Counted from the stretch's first letter, positions 51,589 to 61,437 are shown. The stretch: DNA of 64,000 nucleotides from Paraburkholderia polaris (GCF_012927345.1 NZ_JABBGJ010000055.1:1-64000); one strand, 5' to 3'. Numbers and translations are program-made. The notes: generated by a model from the letters alone, not told the origin.

Positions 51589-52771
51589 GATCCGCTCCTG
51601 CATGCTGCCTTCGCGCCATCTTGCTAAGGGGAATAACGCGCGTCAACCCCTGCAAACAGGCGAAAATCGAAGCAGTGGAACGTGCTGGAACGACCAGGAG
51701 TTCGGCGGAACAAAAACTTTTTTGCGCCGTCGCATACTGGCAACGCGCAGGGATTGGCGTGCGCGAGGGTTGCGACAAGATCAGATTTCCGGTGGAGTCA
51801 TCGCCTGATCTTTGCATTGGCACCAGACAGCATCTGGAATCCATCTCGCTCATGCTACGCCGGATAATCGCGAGATTTGATGCTGCGTATCTGAACGATG
51901 CGATTCTTACTGCGCAATCTATGGGAGTTGTCCCATTCAAGTTGCACGCGCGGCGTCATCCTCGCACGGGGAATCGGTACAGTATCGGACATTTTTCTGC
52001 GCGATGTCCGATAGCCATGCTTTCGTATCCTGCGCCAGAACGTCCGCCATCACGTTCTCAGCGAATCAACGTACTTGTGCGGGCAGGAGGTCCTGCTCAC
52101 GCGATACGGCGGTTTTCTCTACCAGGCCGGTTCATCTTGCTGCGCACGGTGCTTCGTTTTCCAGCGCGTGCGAACACGTTTTCTTGCGGCAGTAGTTCAT
52201 CTATCTGCGCGGTCATGGTCAACCCCGCCCACGGGATTTGCGAACGGCAAATTCAAGAACATAAAAACAAGGGATGGCAGGATAGGCTACCGCCGGTTTT
52301 GGGCGCCGTGTGCAACACACTTCTGCTAGATAAGCATGGTCGCTGCCGCAGTAAACTTGCGCTTGCTAACAAGCAAGCGCTCTCGCGTTGACCGGGATCC
52401 TGCTACGTATTTCGGTAATCTGATCGATCGGTTCAACGCGAACGTCGAAAACTGTATTCGTAGCCGCCGAAACAGCTCGCCGTCTGCAGCGGCGTTGAGA
52501 GCCTGAACGCGCGCAACTTCAGCCGGTCGATGACCAATGTCGCGCCAAAGGACTACGTGCAAAGAACAGAAAGCTGTTAGAGGCGTTGTCGCGGTCTGCG
52601 GCCCGGCCATTGCGATCCTAGTTGCCACCTCAGCGGTTTCGTTCAACGTGTACTTTCGCCGTCCCGACCTGCAGATTCACTTGCCTCGAGCGCTGCGATG
52701 GCATCAAGGAGTGGCCACTATTCCGCAATTTCGGGATTTTGCATAACAGAAATTATCAACATTGAACGATC
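51589..52771. other. 1.2-kb gene-poor region upstream of the mobilisation-type operon
   Basis: An open frame of 256 codons exists on the plus strand (51621-52391) but has no family motif, no ribosome-binding site and a composition unlike the neighbouring genes. The region may hold an origin of transfer or partition site, but I find no clear repeat cluster or inverted repeat. Confidence 0.4.
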
Positions 52772-53158
52772 GTGCTTTTTAGGTGGTTCCGGCGTCCTGT
52801 TTGCAGCTTCGGCGATACTGCGTCGATCGATGGCATTCGCCGTCTCTACTGGTTCAGGAATTTCCCCGGCACGCCGTTGAGGATCATGGCGGCTGCGGCT
52901 GAACAGGACATCTACGCGGCGTGGCGCCGCCGTGCGCTGAGAATCGGTGCGCTGATGGTCGTATTCGGCTCGGCATTCATCGGCCTCGCAGCCTTGCTGG
53001 GAAGCGAGCACGGATGCGTGACGGCCAGCATCGGCGCAGTAAGCTGCACCCCACGGAGAGACCACGACGTGGCCGCAGTGATCAACGCCGCCGACGAAGC
53101 ACTCTACAACGCGAAAGCAACCGGTCGCAATAAGGTTTCGCTATCCCAGGTTTCATAG
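52772..53158 (+). pseudogene. Sensor diguanylate cyclase gene with internal deletion
   Basis: The frame reads DGIRRLYWFRNFPGTPLRIM and DIYAAWRRRALRIGALMVVF (end of a periplasmic sensor domain and a membrane segment), then jumps to CVTASIGAVSCTPRRDHD and ADEALYNAKATGRNKVSL, the last third of a GGDEF domain. The GGDEF active site and the rest of the domain are missing, so an internal deletion of several hundred bases has joined the two ends in frame. The 5' part is missing as well. Non-functional as a cyclase. Confidence 0.8.
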
Positions 53159-53583
53159 AGCGCTCAAGCGCCGTGCAGTGTGGCATCGGCAAGCACTTAG
53201 AGTTCGTGCCTTCCATTCCGTCGACCGATCAATGATTTTTGGGTCGTCAGGAGATCGGACCCGCCCCCAATGGAAGACTCGAAGTGGGTTTTTCCGCCAA
53301 TGCAGCAACTCGTCCCCGGTAACCGCAGGCGATTTGTCAATGGATCCGGCTGGAGTTGGGCTGAACAGCGCGAGTCGCCCTCTCTCGCGTGATGGTCGCG
53401 CAAGACGACTCGATACCGGCTCTTCATCAACTTGACGATTAACGGCCTGAAAGACCGGATGTCGCACCACGCGTATCACGTAGCCATTTCGGATGGTCTC
53501 CAGAGACGTCTTCCCTTGTGGCACGAATTAGACAAAGATCTGAGGTTCTCCGGATGGAGTGGCAGCCGGTCCGGCTACGGCGG
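53159..53583. other. Gap after the diguanylate-cyclase remnant
   Basis: 425 bp. Open frames on the minus strand (to 53524) and plus strand lack motifs and ribosome-binding sites. Nothing recognised. Confidence 0.35.
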
Positions 53584-53811
53584 TCATTCCATCGACGGCG
53601 GTTCCATCGGTCCAGCAAACAGTGCGCGGTCAAAGAACGAATCGTCCAGTTCGATGATTTCATCGTCGCCCAGTAGGATCACGACTAACTGCCGTGTACC
53701 GTTCCCGGGCACGTCTGCGACCTCCCCGATGGTTTGCTTCGGCGTCCGGTCGTCCGTAAATCGTACCCAATAGTAGCCCGGCATTATGGGTCGCGTGTCC
53801 ATCCATTCCAT
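53584..53811 (-). CDS. Small hypothetical acidic protein
   Basis: The 75-residue frame starts MEWMDTRPIMPGYYWVRFTD and has the alternating pattern of a small beta-fold (GEVADVPGNGTRQLVVILLGDDEIIELDDSFFDRALFAGP). The beginning recalls DUF551-like proteins ('W..t..lP.pG.Y.Vr') but I cannot confirm it. An AGGGG element is 10 bases upstream of ATG 53811. Reasonable as a real gene. Confidence 0.5.
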   Translation of the reverse strand: MEWMDTRPIMPGYYWVRFTDDRTPKQTIGEVADVPGNGTRQLVVILLGDDEIIELDDSFFDRALFAGPMEPPSME

Positions 53812-54259
53812 AACTTTTACCCCTTGGTCTGGCGTAATCGATCGCTACCGCATTGCCAATTTTATCGCCGCGGCCTGGATGGCGGTTACACGGAAGCATG
53901 AGTCTGGGCCGCTGCGTCGGCCGATCCGCGGAGTCCGGCCGTGCTGCCAGTCCGTACAAACGATCATGCCACTCATCGATCAAATCGTGTTGTCGCGTCG
54001 GCGTCGCCGAACGGTTGACTCACAGGAAACTGTCCTTTCCAAATTAGCGCGGGTTTGTGCGATAGCGCTTGCGATGATTGCCCTGAAGGCTACGTTGGCC
54101 AAGCTCACAGCAATGATCGAACGTGCATAGGACGGCATGGCCCGATTCGGTCGGTGCATGGCTCACAAGCATCTCGCAACCCTCCGTAACGTTTCATGCA
54201 ATTACCCTGACCGCCGATCTGATCCATATGGCACAAGGCAAAACCCGGCCTTGAATTTA
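53812..54259. other. Gap before the TetR gene
   Basis: 450 bp. One weak 54-codon frame (53966-54130, MPLIDQIVLSRRRRRTVDSQ and a hydrophobic stretch ARVCAIALAMIALKATLA) could be a small membrane protein but lacks a ribosome-binding site. Otherwise nothing seen. Confidence 0.3.
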
Positions 54260-54277
54260 ACTAACTCATCAATTAGT
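54260..54277. promoter_or_regulatory. Candidate TetR operator
   Basis: ACTAA (54260-54264) and TTAGT (54273-54277) form an inverted repeat with an 8-base spacer, 9 bp before the TetR start. Position and shape fit autoregulation of the efflux operon. Confidence 0.5.
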
Positions 54278-54285
54278 CTAAATGA

Positions 54286-54987
54286 ATGAACGCGAAACGC
54301 TCGCCCGCGAAGCCACTCGGCCGCCGCCCAACGGTCGACGATTTCGACGTGCGGGAACATCTGCTCGATACCGCAACGCGGCTCTTTGCCGAACGCGGCA
54401 TTGCCGCCACCACCGTTGCGCAGATCGCGGCTGACGCAGATGTCACGTCGGCGCTAGTCCACTACTACTTCACGAATCGCGAACGGTTGCTCGATGCGGT
54501 GGTCGACGAGCGGCTTGCTCTCGCAGCGGAGTTTGTCTGGCGGCCCGCAGCGGACGACACCGCGAGCGATCCGTTCGCGCTCGCCCACGAATTCGTCGCG
54601 CGCCTGTTCGACGTGACAGAGCGCATGCCGTGGTTGCCGCCGCTGTGGCTGCGGGAGATCGTCAACGAGGGCGGCCTGCTGCGCGAACGGATGCTACGTC
54701 GCATCCCGTTCGACAACATCAAGCGCTTTGGCGCTCGCGTCGCGCAGGCGCAGCAGGATGGCACCGTCAATCGCGAGCTCGAAGCGCTGATGCTGTTCAA
54801 CTCGATACTCGCGCTGGTGATGTTGCCGCTTGCCACCGCGAAGATCTGGCAGAGCGCACGCGGTCTGCCCGTCATCGAGCGCGACGCGTTGCGCCGCCAT
54901 GTGAGTGCGCTGTTAATCAGCGGCATGCAGCCGCAGCCGCGTGCGGCGCAGCCGAAGCGCCGCGTAGATTTACGGAGCAAGTCATGA
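54286..54987 (+). CDS. TetR/AcrR-family regulator
   Basis: The protein has 233 residues. The HTH is in residues about 20-65 (HLLDTATRLFAERGIAATTVAQIAADADVTSALVHYYFTNRERLLDAV), followed by a ligand domain like that of YbiH/CecR (FDVTERMPWLPPLWLREI). It heads an operon with a HlyD protein, an ABC ATPase, a permease and an outer-membrane factor, the same order as ybiH-ybhGFSR. The stop overlaps the HlyD start as ATGA. It likely represses the whole operon from the inverted repeat just upstream. Confidence 0.92.
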   Translation: MNAKRSPAKPLGRRPTVDDFDVREHLLDTATRLFAERGIAATTVAQIAADADVTSALVHYYFTNRERLLDAVVDERLALAAEFVWRPAADDTASDPFALAHEFVARLFDVTERMPWLPPLWLREIVNEGGLLRERMLRRIPFDNIKRFGARVAQAQQDGTVNRELEALMLFNSILALVMLPLATAKIWQSARGLPVIERDALRRHVSALLISGMQPQPRAAQPKRRVDLRSKS

Positions 54988-55943
54988 CCCGGCTTTTGCG
55001 CGCCTGTGTTTGCATGCTGTTCGTCGTACTGACGCTCGCCGGCTGCTCGCATCACGACGACAACACGTATCAGGGGTACGTGGAGGGCGAGTTCGTGTAT
55101 CTCGGCTCGTCGCAGTCCGGCACGCTCACGCAACTGTCCGTCACGCGCGGGCAGACCGTCAATGCGAGCGAGCCCGTCTTCGCACTTGAATCCGCCGACG
55201 AAGCCGCCGCGCTGGAGCAGGCGCACCAGCAACTCGCCGCCGCGCGCGCGCAACTGGCCGACATCCAGACCGGCAAGCGTCGTCCTGAAGTGAACGTGAC
55301 GCGGGCACAGCTCGCGCAGACCGTCGCCAATGCGCGCAAGGCCGCGCTGCAACTCACGCGCGATGAAGCACAGTATCGCGCCGGCGGCATCGCCAAGGCA
55401 CAGCTCGACGATTCACGCGCACAGGCCGACGCCACTGCCGCGCAGGTCCATGAACTGACCAGCCAGGTCGACGTCGCTCTGCTTCCGGGCAGGGTCCAGC
55501 AACTCTCGGCGCAGAACGCGCAGGTCGAAGCTGCACGAGCCGCCGTCGCCCAGGCGCAATGGAAGCTCAGCCAGAAGCGAGTCAGCGCCCCGGCTGAAGG
55601 GCTCGTGTACGACACGCTGTATCGCGTCGGCGAGTGGGTCCAGGCCGGCAATCCTGTCGTGCAGATGCTACCGCCGCAGAATGTGAAGGTGCGCCTTTTT
55701 GTGCCGGAAACCGTGATCGGCAAGCTCGCGCTCGGCCGTGCGTTGACGATCCACTGCGATGGCTGCGTGGCGGACGTTGCGGCGAAGATCACCTACCTGT
55801 CCAGCGAGGCCGAATACACGCCGCCGGTGATCTACAGCAATGAAAATCGCGCGAAGCTGGTGTTTATGGTTGAAGCCCATCCCTCCGCCGCCGATGCAGT
55901 CAAGCTGCATCCCGGCCAACCCGTCGCGGTGACGCTGCAATGA
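54984..55943 (+). CDS. HlyD-family periplasmic adaptor, lipoprotein (YbhG-like)
   Basis: The protein has 319 residues. The N-terminus is a lipoprotein signal (LLRACVCMLFVVLTLAGCSH with lipobox LAGC). A biotinyl-lipoyl half (GYVEGEFVYLGSSQSGTL), a long coiled-coil hairpin (about 55-190) and the second lipoyl half (SAPAEGLVYDTLYRVGEWVQAG) follow, then a beta-barrel. It bridges the ABC permease to the outer-membrane channel. Starts inside the TetR stop and ends inside the ATPase start, so translation is coupled. GGAG precedes the start. Confidence 0.92.
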   Translation: MTRLLRACVCMLFVVLTLAGCSHHDDNTYQGYVEGEFVYLGSSQSGTLTQLSVTRGQTVNASEPVFALESADEAAALEQAHQQLAAARAQLADIQTGKRRPEVNVTRAQLAQTVANARKAALQLTRDEAQYRAGGIAKAQLDDSRAQADATAAQVHELTSQVDVALLPGRVQQLSAQNAQVEAARAAVAQAQWKLSQKRVSAPAEGLVYDTLYRVGEWVQAGNPVVQMLPPQNVKVRLFVPETVIGKLALGRALTIHCDGCVADVAAKITYLSSEAEYTPPVIYSNENRAKLVFMVEAHPSAADAVKLHPGQPVAVTLQ

Positions 55944-56884
55944 ACCAGCCCGCGCCGCAATACGCGATCGACGTGCAGAAGCTCAACAAGCGCTTCGGCG
56001 ACAAGCATGTCGTCATCGATGTGACGTTGCAGGTCGCGCGCGGCGAAATCTTCGGCTTTCTCGGGCCGAACGGCAGCGGCAAGACCACCTCGATCCGCCT
56101 GATGTGCGGCCTGCTGACGCCGGACTCGGGCACCGGCACGTGTCTGGGCTATGACATCGTGCGCGAGAGCTCGCAGATCAAGCGCAACGTCGGCTACATG
56201 ACACAGCGCTTTTCCTATTGGGACGACCTGACGATCCGCGAGAATCTCGACTTCGTTGCGCGCATCTACGAGATGCCGAACCGGCGCGAGGCGGTCGACC
56301 GCTCGCTTGAATCGCTTGGACTGCAAAGCCGCGCGAACCAGTTGACGGGCGCGCTATCCGGCGGCTGGAAGCAGCGCCTCGCGCTCGCCGCCTGCATGCT
56401 GCATGAGCCGCAACTGCTGTTGCTCGACGAACCGACCGCGGGCGTTGATCCTGCCGCGCGCCGTGACTTCTGGGAAGAACTGCATCGGCTCGCCGCGCGC
56501 GGCATTTCGGTTCTCGTCAGCACGCATTACATGGATGAAGCCGAGCGATGCCACAAGCTGGCGTACATCGCCTACGGCAAACTGCTCGCACAAGGCACGG
56601 CAAAGCAGATCATCGAATCGCAAAACCTCGCCACGTGGACCATTTACGGCGAGCACCTGAGCAAACTGACGGAGCAATTGCGTAAGACCCCCGGCGTCGA
56701 TCAGACCGTCGTGTTCGGTTCAGCGCTGCATGTCAGCGGCAGCGACCACGCTGCGCTCGAGGCCGCGGTCAAACAGGCCACAGAAGGTACGGCCTTACGC
56801 GTCGAGCGCCTCGAAACCGGGCTCGAAGACGTCTTCATCTCCCTGATGGCCCATTCGACCGACAACTACGGAGCGCCATCGTGA
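55940..56884 (+). CDS. ABC transporter ATP-binding protein (YbhF-like, single domain)
   Basis: The protein has 314 residues. It has Walker A GFLGPNGSGKTTSIRLMCG, Q-loop MTQRFSYWDDLT, signature LSGGWKQRLALAACML (C-loop LSGGW), Walker B LLLLDEPTAGVDPAARR and the H-loop VLVSTHYMDEAERC. The C-terminal about 80 residues are the extension common in drug-type (ABC-2) exporters. E. coli YbhF has two nucleotide-binding domains; this one has one. Overlaps both neighbours by 4 bases. Confidence 0.95.
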   Translation: MNQPAPQYAIDVQKLNKRFGDKHVVIDVTLQVARGEIFGFLGPNGSGKTTSIRLMCGLLTPDSGTGTCLGYDIVRESSQIKRNVGYMTQRFSYWDDLTIRENLDFVARIYEMPNRREAVDRSLESLGLQSRANQLTGALSGGWKQRLALAACMLHEPQLLLLDEPTAGVDPAARRDFWEELHRLAARGISVLVSTHYMDEAERCHKLAYIAYGKLLAQGTAKQIIESQNLATWTIYGEHLSKLTEQLRKTPGVDQTVVFGSALHVSGSDHAALEAAVKQATEGTALRVERLETGLEDVFISLMAHSTDNYGAPS

Positions 56885-58023
56885 CCACGCGCTCACTGTT
56901 CTCGCTGACGCGCTGGTGGGCCGTCGTGCTGAAGGAGTTCCGCCAGTTGCGGCGCGACCGCGTCACGTTTGCGATGATCGTCGGCGTGCCGATCATCCAG
57001 CTCACGCTATTCGGCTTCGCGATCAACACCAACCCGAAGCATCTGCCAACCGCCGTCATCGTGGGCGACGAGAGCCCCTTCTCGCGCAGCTTCATCGCGG
57101 CGATGAAGAACTCCGACTATTTCGACATCGTCGAAACGTTGCCCGACGAGGAAGCCGGCCGCCGCGCGCTGGCCCAGGGCCGTGTGCAGTTCGTGCTGAG
57201 CGTGCCGGAGGACTTTTCGCGGCGGCTGCTACGTGGCGAGCACCCCTCGCTGCTGGTCGAAGCCGACGCCACCGATCCCACCGCGACGAGCACCGCCGTC
57301 GCCGCCCTCCCCGGCCTCGTGCAACCCATTGCGGACAAAGACATCACCGGGACGCTCGCGCATCTGAATGGAAGTCCCGCCGCCTTCAACGTGCAGGTCC
57401 ACCAGATGTACAACCCTGAAGCCATCACGCAATACAACGTAGTGCCGGGATTGATGGGCGTGATCCTGACGATGACGATGGTGATGATGACCGGCCTCGC
57501 AATCACGCGAGAACGCGAGCGCGGCACGATGGAGAACCTGCTCGCGACCCCTGTGCTGCCGATCGAGGTGATGACCGGCAAGATCGTGCCTTACGTGATG
57601 ATCGGGCTGATTCAGGCGACGATCATTCTCACCGCGGCGCGCTTTGTTTTTCATGTTCCGTTCATCGGCAGTGTGATCGCGATCTATCTGGCCGCGCTGC
57701 TGTTTATCGCTGCGAATCTGACGGTGGGTATTACGCTGTCGTCGCTGGCGCAGAACCAGTTGCAGGCAATGCAGTTGACCATCTTCTATTTTCTGCCGAG
57801 CCTGTTGCTGTCAGGCTTCATGTTTCCGTTCGCGGGGATGCCGGCGTGGGCGCGCTTCATTGGTAATCTGCTGCCGCTCACGTATTTCAACCGGCTGGTC
57901 CGCGGCATCCTGCTAAAGGGAAACGGCTGGGTGGATCTGTGGCCGTCGGTATGGCCGGTGGCGCTGTTCACGGTTGTCGTTTTGGGCATTGCGCTGCGCT
58001 TCTATCGGCGCACGCTCGACTAG
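56881..58023 (+). CDS. ABC-2 type transporter permease (YbhS/YbhR-like)
   Basis: The protein has 380 residues. It has the ABC-2 permease layout: one membrane segment at the N-terminus (FAMIVGVPIIQLTLFGFAI), a large periplasmic domain (about 45-180) and five or so segments at the C-terminus (MTMVMMTGLAITRERERGTMENLLATPV, then LPSLLLSGFMFPFAGMPAWARFIGNLLPLTYFNRLVRG). GTG 56881 overlaps the ATPase stop as GTGA. Only one permease gene is present, so it would form a homodimer. Confidence 0.93.
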   Translation: MTTRSLFSLTRWWAVVLKEFRQLRRDRVTFAMIVGVPIIQLTLFGFAINTNPKHLPTAVIVGDESPFSRSFIAAMKNSDYFDIVETLPDEEAGRRALAQGRVQFVLSVPEDFSRRLLRGEHPSLLVEADATDPTATSTAVAALPGLVQPIADKDITGTLAHLNGSPAAFNVQVHQMYNPEAITQYNVVPGLMGVILTMTMVMMTGLAITRERERGTMENLLATPVLPIEVMTGKIVPYVMIGLIQATIILTAARFVFHVPFIGSVIAIYLAALLFIAANLTVGITLSSLAQNQLQAMQLTIFYFLPSLLLSGFMFPFAGMPAWARFIGNLLPLTYFNRLVRGILLKGNGWVDLWPSVWPVALFTVVVLGIALRFYRRTLD

Positions 58024-58035
58024 GGGACCGGGTCG

Positions 58036-59487
58036 ATGAAACCGCTCGCTCTTGTTTCCGTCGTCGCGCTATTTGGTTGCGCGGTTGGACCGGATTTTCA
58101 AGCGCCTGCGGCGCCAGACACGCAGACCTATACGCCAGAGGCACGGCCCGTCGCGACGGTAGCCGCAAACGGTGACGGAGGGGCGTCCCAGGCGTTTATC
58201 GCTGCCCGGCGCGCCACACCGATGTGGTGGACGCAGTTTCAATCAGAGGCGCTCAATCGTCTGGTCGAGCAGGCCATGCAGCAAAGTCCGTCGCTCGCGC
58301 AGGCCCGCGCGAAACTCGTCGAGGCGCGCGAAAACTACAACGCGCAATTTGGCGCCAGCGAATTCCCCAGCGTGGACGCAAACATATCCGGTGTGCGGCA
58401 GCAAATCGATATCGCGCAGTTCGGCATTCCGAATGTGCAGAATCCGGGGCCGTTCACGCTGTACAACGCGTCGGTCAGCGTGTCGTATGCACTCGATATC
58501 TTCGGCGGCAAGCGGCGGGCGCTGGAAGCGCTGATGGCGCAAGTCGATTATCAGTCGTTCGAATTCGAAGCGGCGCGGCTCTCGCTTGCGGGGAACGTCG
58601 TCGCGACGGCGGTTCGGCGTGCATCGCTGCAGCAACAGATCGCGCTGACGCAAAGCCTGACAGACACTCAGGCACGGCAACTTTCAATTATGGAAGGACG
58701 CTTTGCAGCAGGCGGTGTCTCGCAGCTCGATGTGCGCAGCCAGCGCACGCTGCTAGCGCAAACCCGTGCGTCGTTGCCGCCGCTCGCGATGCAACTCGCG
58801 CAAGCCGATCATCTGCTTGCGATCCTGCTTGGCGTTGCGCCGTCGAAGGCGGACTTTGGCGACGTCACGCTCGATTCGCTGCATCTGCCGGATACGCTGC
58901 CGCTTATACTGCCGTCGACGCTCGCACGTGAGCGGCCCGATATCCGCGCGTCGGAAGCGCTGCTGCATCAGGCAAGCGCGAATGTCGGCGTGGCGACGGC
59001 GAACCTGTATCCGCAGTTTGCGCTATCGGCGGGGATCGGCTCGGATCGCACCAATATTCAGGACGTGGTGAGCGGGTTGAACATCTGGAATTTCGGCCTC
59101 AATCTGACACAACCGATTTTCCACGGCGGCGAACTGCGCGCGAAGACACGTTCGGCACAAGCGGCATACGATGCGGCGCTCGCCGATTATCAGACGACGG
59201 TGCTGCAGGCGCTGCAGCAGGTGGCGGATACGTTGACGGCGCTCCAGAACGACGCCCGTGAACTTCAGGCTCGCGATGATGCCGCGCAGCAGGCGCAGGC
59301 GAGCCTCGACATCGCGCACGCGCAGTATTCGGCGGGCGGGGTCAGCCAGTTTGGTTTGCTCGATACCCAGCGGCAGGTGTTGCAAACCGCGCTCGACCGC
59401 ACCCGTGCGCAGGCCAATCGGTTCGCCGATACGGCGGCGCTGTTTCAAGCGCTGGGTGGGGCCTGGCAGGTTACAGCGACGCAGTAG
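58036..59487 (+). CDS. Outer-membrane efflux protein (NodT/OprM family)
   Basis: The protein has 483 residues. The start (MKPLALVSVVALFGCAVGPDFQAP) is a lipoprotein signal with lipobox FGC, as in OprM. Two outer-membrane-efflux repeats follow (about 60-265 and 275-470), with WWTQFQSEALNRLVEQAMQQSPSLAQARAKLVEARE and TLARERPDIRASEALLHQASANVGVATANLYPQFALSAG as hallmarks. It would serve as the channel for the HlyD-ABC exporter, 12 bp upstream. Confidence 0.93.
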   Translation: MKPLALVSVVALFGCAVGPDFQAPAAPDTQTYTPEARPVATVAANGDGGASQAFIAARRATPMWWTQFQSEALNRLVEQAMQQSPSLAQARAKLVEARENYNAQFGASEFPSVDANISGVRQQIDIAQFGIPNVQNPGPFTLYNASVSVSYALDIFGGKRRALEALMAQVDYQSFEFEAARLSLAGNVVATAVRRASLQQQIALTQSLTDTQARQLSIMEGRFAAGGVSQLDVRSQRTLLAQTRASLPPLAMQLAQADHLLAILLGVAPSKADFGDVTLDSLHLPDTLPLILPSTLARERPDIRASEALLHQASANVGVATANLYPQFALSAGIGSDRTNIQDVVSGLNIWNFGLNLTQPIFHGGELRAKTRSAQAAYDAALADYQTTVLQALQQVADTLTALQNDARELQARDDAAQQAQASLDIAHAQYSAGGVSQFGLLDTQRQVLQTALDRTRAQANRFADTAALFQALGGAWQVTATQ

Positions 59488-59498
59488 GGGTGCCATAC

Positions 59499-59701
59499 TC
59501 AAGCCATCGGCGCGTCAAGGTCAATGCCCTGCCATTGATACGCCGCACCGGCACCGATGATCGTAGTGGCTGAACTGACGCCCGCACCGATCTTGACCTT
59601 CAGGCTTTGCGCGCGAGCCGACAGACCCACCGCCACCGTCTGATAGCCCTTGTAGCCGGCCGTACCCACGCCGATTGCGAGGTTCTTGTTCTCCCCCGTG
59701 A
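59499..59701 (-). pseudogene. Stump of a trimeric autotransporter adhesin (YadA-like anchor)
   Basis: On the minus strand this stretch reads GENKNLAIGVGTAGYKGYQT, VAVGLSARAQSLKVKIGAGV, and ends AGAAYQWQGIDLDAP with a stop at 59499. This is the end of the YadA-type membrane anchor (AVAVG...GAGxxYQW). Only about 65 residues remain; the rest is replaced at 59702 by the dehydrogenase gene. The gene was therefore cut by a recombination event at that point. Confidence 0.7.
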
Positions 59702-60739
59702 CTACGTGCTCTCGATCCGGCGAACTACTGCGGCGGCGAACTCGCGCGTTGACGCAGTGCCTTTCAGATCGCGCGTACGGATATGGTCGGTGTTGAGTGT
59801 TTCAGTGATTGCAGTTCGCAAGCGTAGGGCGAGATCACCCTTACCAACATGCTCAAGCATCAAGCCCGATGCAAGTAACAAGGAGATGGGGTTGGCCACG
59901 TCTTTACCAGCGATGTCCGGTGCCGATCCATGCACGGCTTCAAAAATTGCCGTGTCATTACCATAGTTGGCGCCTGGCGCCATGCCCAGTCCGCCAACAA
60001 GCCCCGCTAACTGATCCGACAGAATGTCTCCAAACAGATTGGTGCACAGAAGCATATCGAACTGCCACGGGTTCAGCACAAGCTGCATCGCGCAGGCGTC
60101 GACAATCATGTCACTCATTTCCACCCGACCTCCATAATCCCGGGCAACGTCTCGAGCGGCTTCCAGGAACAATCCTGTGAGTACCTTCAGGATGTTGGCC
60201 TTATGCACAACGGTGATCTTCTTTCGTCCGTGCTTCAAGGCATACTCGAAGGCAAATCTTGCGATTCGTGCGCACCCATCGCGTGTGTTTACCCCGGTCG
60301 CGACTGCAACTGCTTTCGGATCATCGCCGACGGGAATGTAGTATTCGTGAGCGACGTAAAACCCACCGAGGTTTTCGCGCACGAGCACGAGGTCGATCTC
60401 GTCGTAGCGACCAGGGATGATGGTACGCACGGGCCGAACGTTGCCAAAAAGCTGAAACTCTTCGCGAAGCCGAACGTTGGACGAGCGGAACCCCTCGCCG
60501 ATCGGGGTCGTCAATGGACCTTTGAGGGCAAGCTTGTTCTTGCGAACGCTCTCGAGTGTCACATCTGGTAGCGGGTCCCCACAGTGGGTGACCCCGGCGA
60601 TTCCGGCTTGCTGTACGTCCCAGATGAATGGGGATCCTAAAGCGTCAAGAACCTGGACCGTTGCAGCAACCACTTCCGGCCCGATTCCATCGCCGGGAAT
60701 CAGCGTTGCGGGGATTTTGTGTCTCGGCGTGCTTTCCAT
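59702..60739 (-). CDS. Isopropylmalate/isocitrate dehydrogenase family protein
   Basis: The protein has 345 residues and is a NAD(P)-dependent beta-decarboxylating dehydrogenase. Signatures are TLIPGDGIGPEVV (N-terminus), DLVLVRENLGGFY (substrate loop), ITVVHKANILK (Lys), DMLLCTNLFGDILSDQLAGLVGGLGMAPGAN (signature with catalytic Asp) and VHGSAPDIAGKDVANP (cofactor loop). It resembles NAD-dependent isocitrate/tartrate dehydrogenases more than LeuB. The absence of leuC/leuD near it supports a catabolic role. GGAGG precedes ATG 60739. Its 3' end abuts the adhesin stump. Confidence 0.88.
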   Translation of the reverse strand: MESTPRHKIPATLIPGDGIGPEVVAATVQVLDALGSPFIWDVQQAGIAGVTHCGDPLPDVTLESVRKNKLALKGPLTTPIGEGFRSSNVRLREEFQLFGNVRPVRTIIPGRYDEIDLVLVRENLGGFYVAHEYYIPVGDDPKAVAVATGVNTRDGCARIARFAFEYALKHGRKKITVVHKANILKVLTGLFLEAARDVARDYGGRVEMSDMIVDACAMQLVLNPWQFDMLLCTNLFGDILSDQLAGLVGGLGMAPGANYGNDTAIFEAVHGSAPDIAGKDVANPISLLLASGLMLEHVGKGDLALRLRTAITETLNTDHIRTRDLKGTASTREFAAAVVRRIEST

Positions 60740-60996
60740 AACAGTCCTCCAGATTAGATAGGGACAACCGCCCGTGGTTGATCGGCTATTGCTGACGCCG
60801 CTGGGTGCGACGAGTTGGTCTCATGCATGGACCAGACCAAAACTTCATTTCCGCCGCACGGCGCTCTCAGGCGAATGTGTCGCCATGTCATGTGTCCCTG
60901 CTGCGGCGACAGCTGATCTGGTCACCCATTCGAGATACGGCGCCAGCAGCGATACAAGGAACAGCCCACATAGCGGATATACCGGTCGACCTGTCG

Positions 60997-61437
60997 TCAC
61001 GGGAGGTCCGACGGCAACTCTCCGATCTGACGAAAAACACCTAGCCAGTCTTCCAGGTGCCACGTTTTGGCAATGTGTCCCTCGCGGAATTCGTGAAACG
61101 AGTGAATCGCAAAATTGACAGGTTTCGACGTGGCTGCGATCCCCATGAGTGGGGCCGACTGCGTCCCAGTCACGATCGCACGCACGGCCACCTTGTCTCC
61201 ATGAACCAGGACATCCAGAATCCGGATGTCCATGTCAGGTAGTGAATACGACAGATCCGCGAACACCGGGATCATTGAGTCGGGACCCGTCACCGGTCCA
61301 GGAGAAGGCGGGATGTACTGCCAGTCCGCCGTTACAACAGTCCGAAACAGGGATATATCTTTACGCGACATGGCACGGTAAAAAACAGCTAAGGCCGCCC
61401 GCGCGACATCGTCCGTCACCTCATCCGCTCTGTTCAT
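60997..61437 (-). CDS. SnoaL-like ester cyclase-type protein
   Basis: The protein has 146 residues with a SnoaL/NTF2-like fold: AALAVFYRAMSRKDISLFRTVVTADWQYIPPSPG at the start, VAVRAIVTGTQSAPLMGI in the middle and IHSFHEFREGHIAKTWHLEDWLGVFRQIGELP at the end, the pattern of the 'ester cyclase' group. Many members have no known substrate. GGAGA precedes ATG 61437. Same strand as the dehydrogenase 257 bp downstream, so they may share a transcript. Confidence 0.8.
   Translation of the reverse strand: MNRADEVTDDVARAALAVFYRAMSRKDISLFRTVVTADWQYIPPSPGPVTGPDSMIPVFADLSYSLPDMDIRILDVLVHGDKVAVRAIVTGTQSAPLMGIAATSKPVNFAIHSFHEFREGHIAKTWHLEDWLGVFRQIGELPSDLP

Noticed and set aside
51621-52391. 256-codon plus-strand open frame in the gene-poor region
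   Set aside because: No ribosome-binding site, no motif, and amino-acid use (many Arg, Ser, Cys) like random GC-rich sequence.
53153-53524. 123-codon minus-strand open frame beside the cyclase remnant
   Set aside because: No ribosome-binding site and no family pattern.
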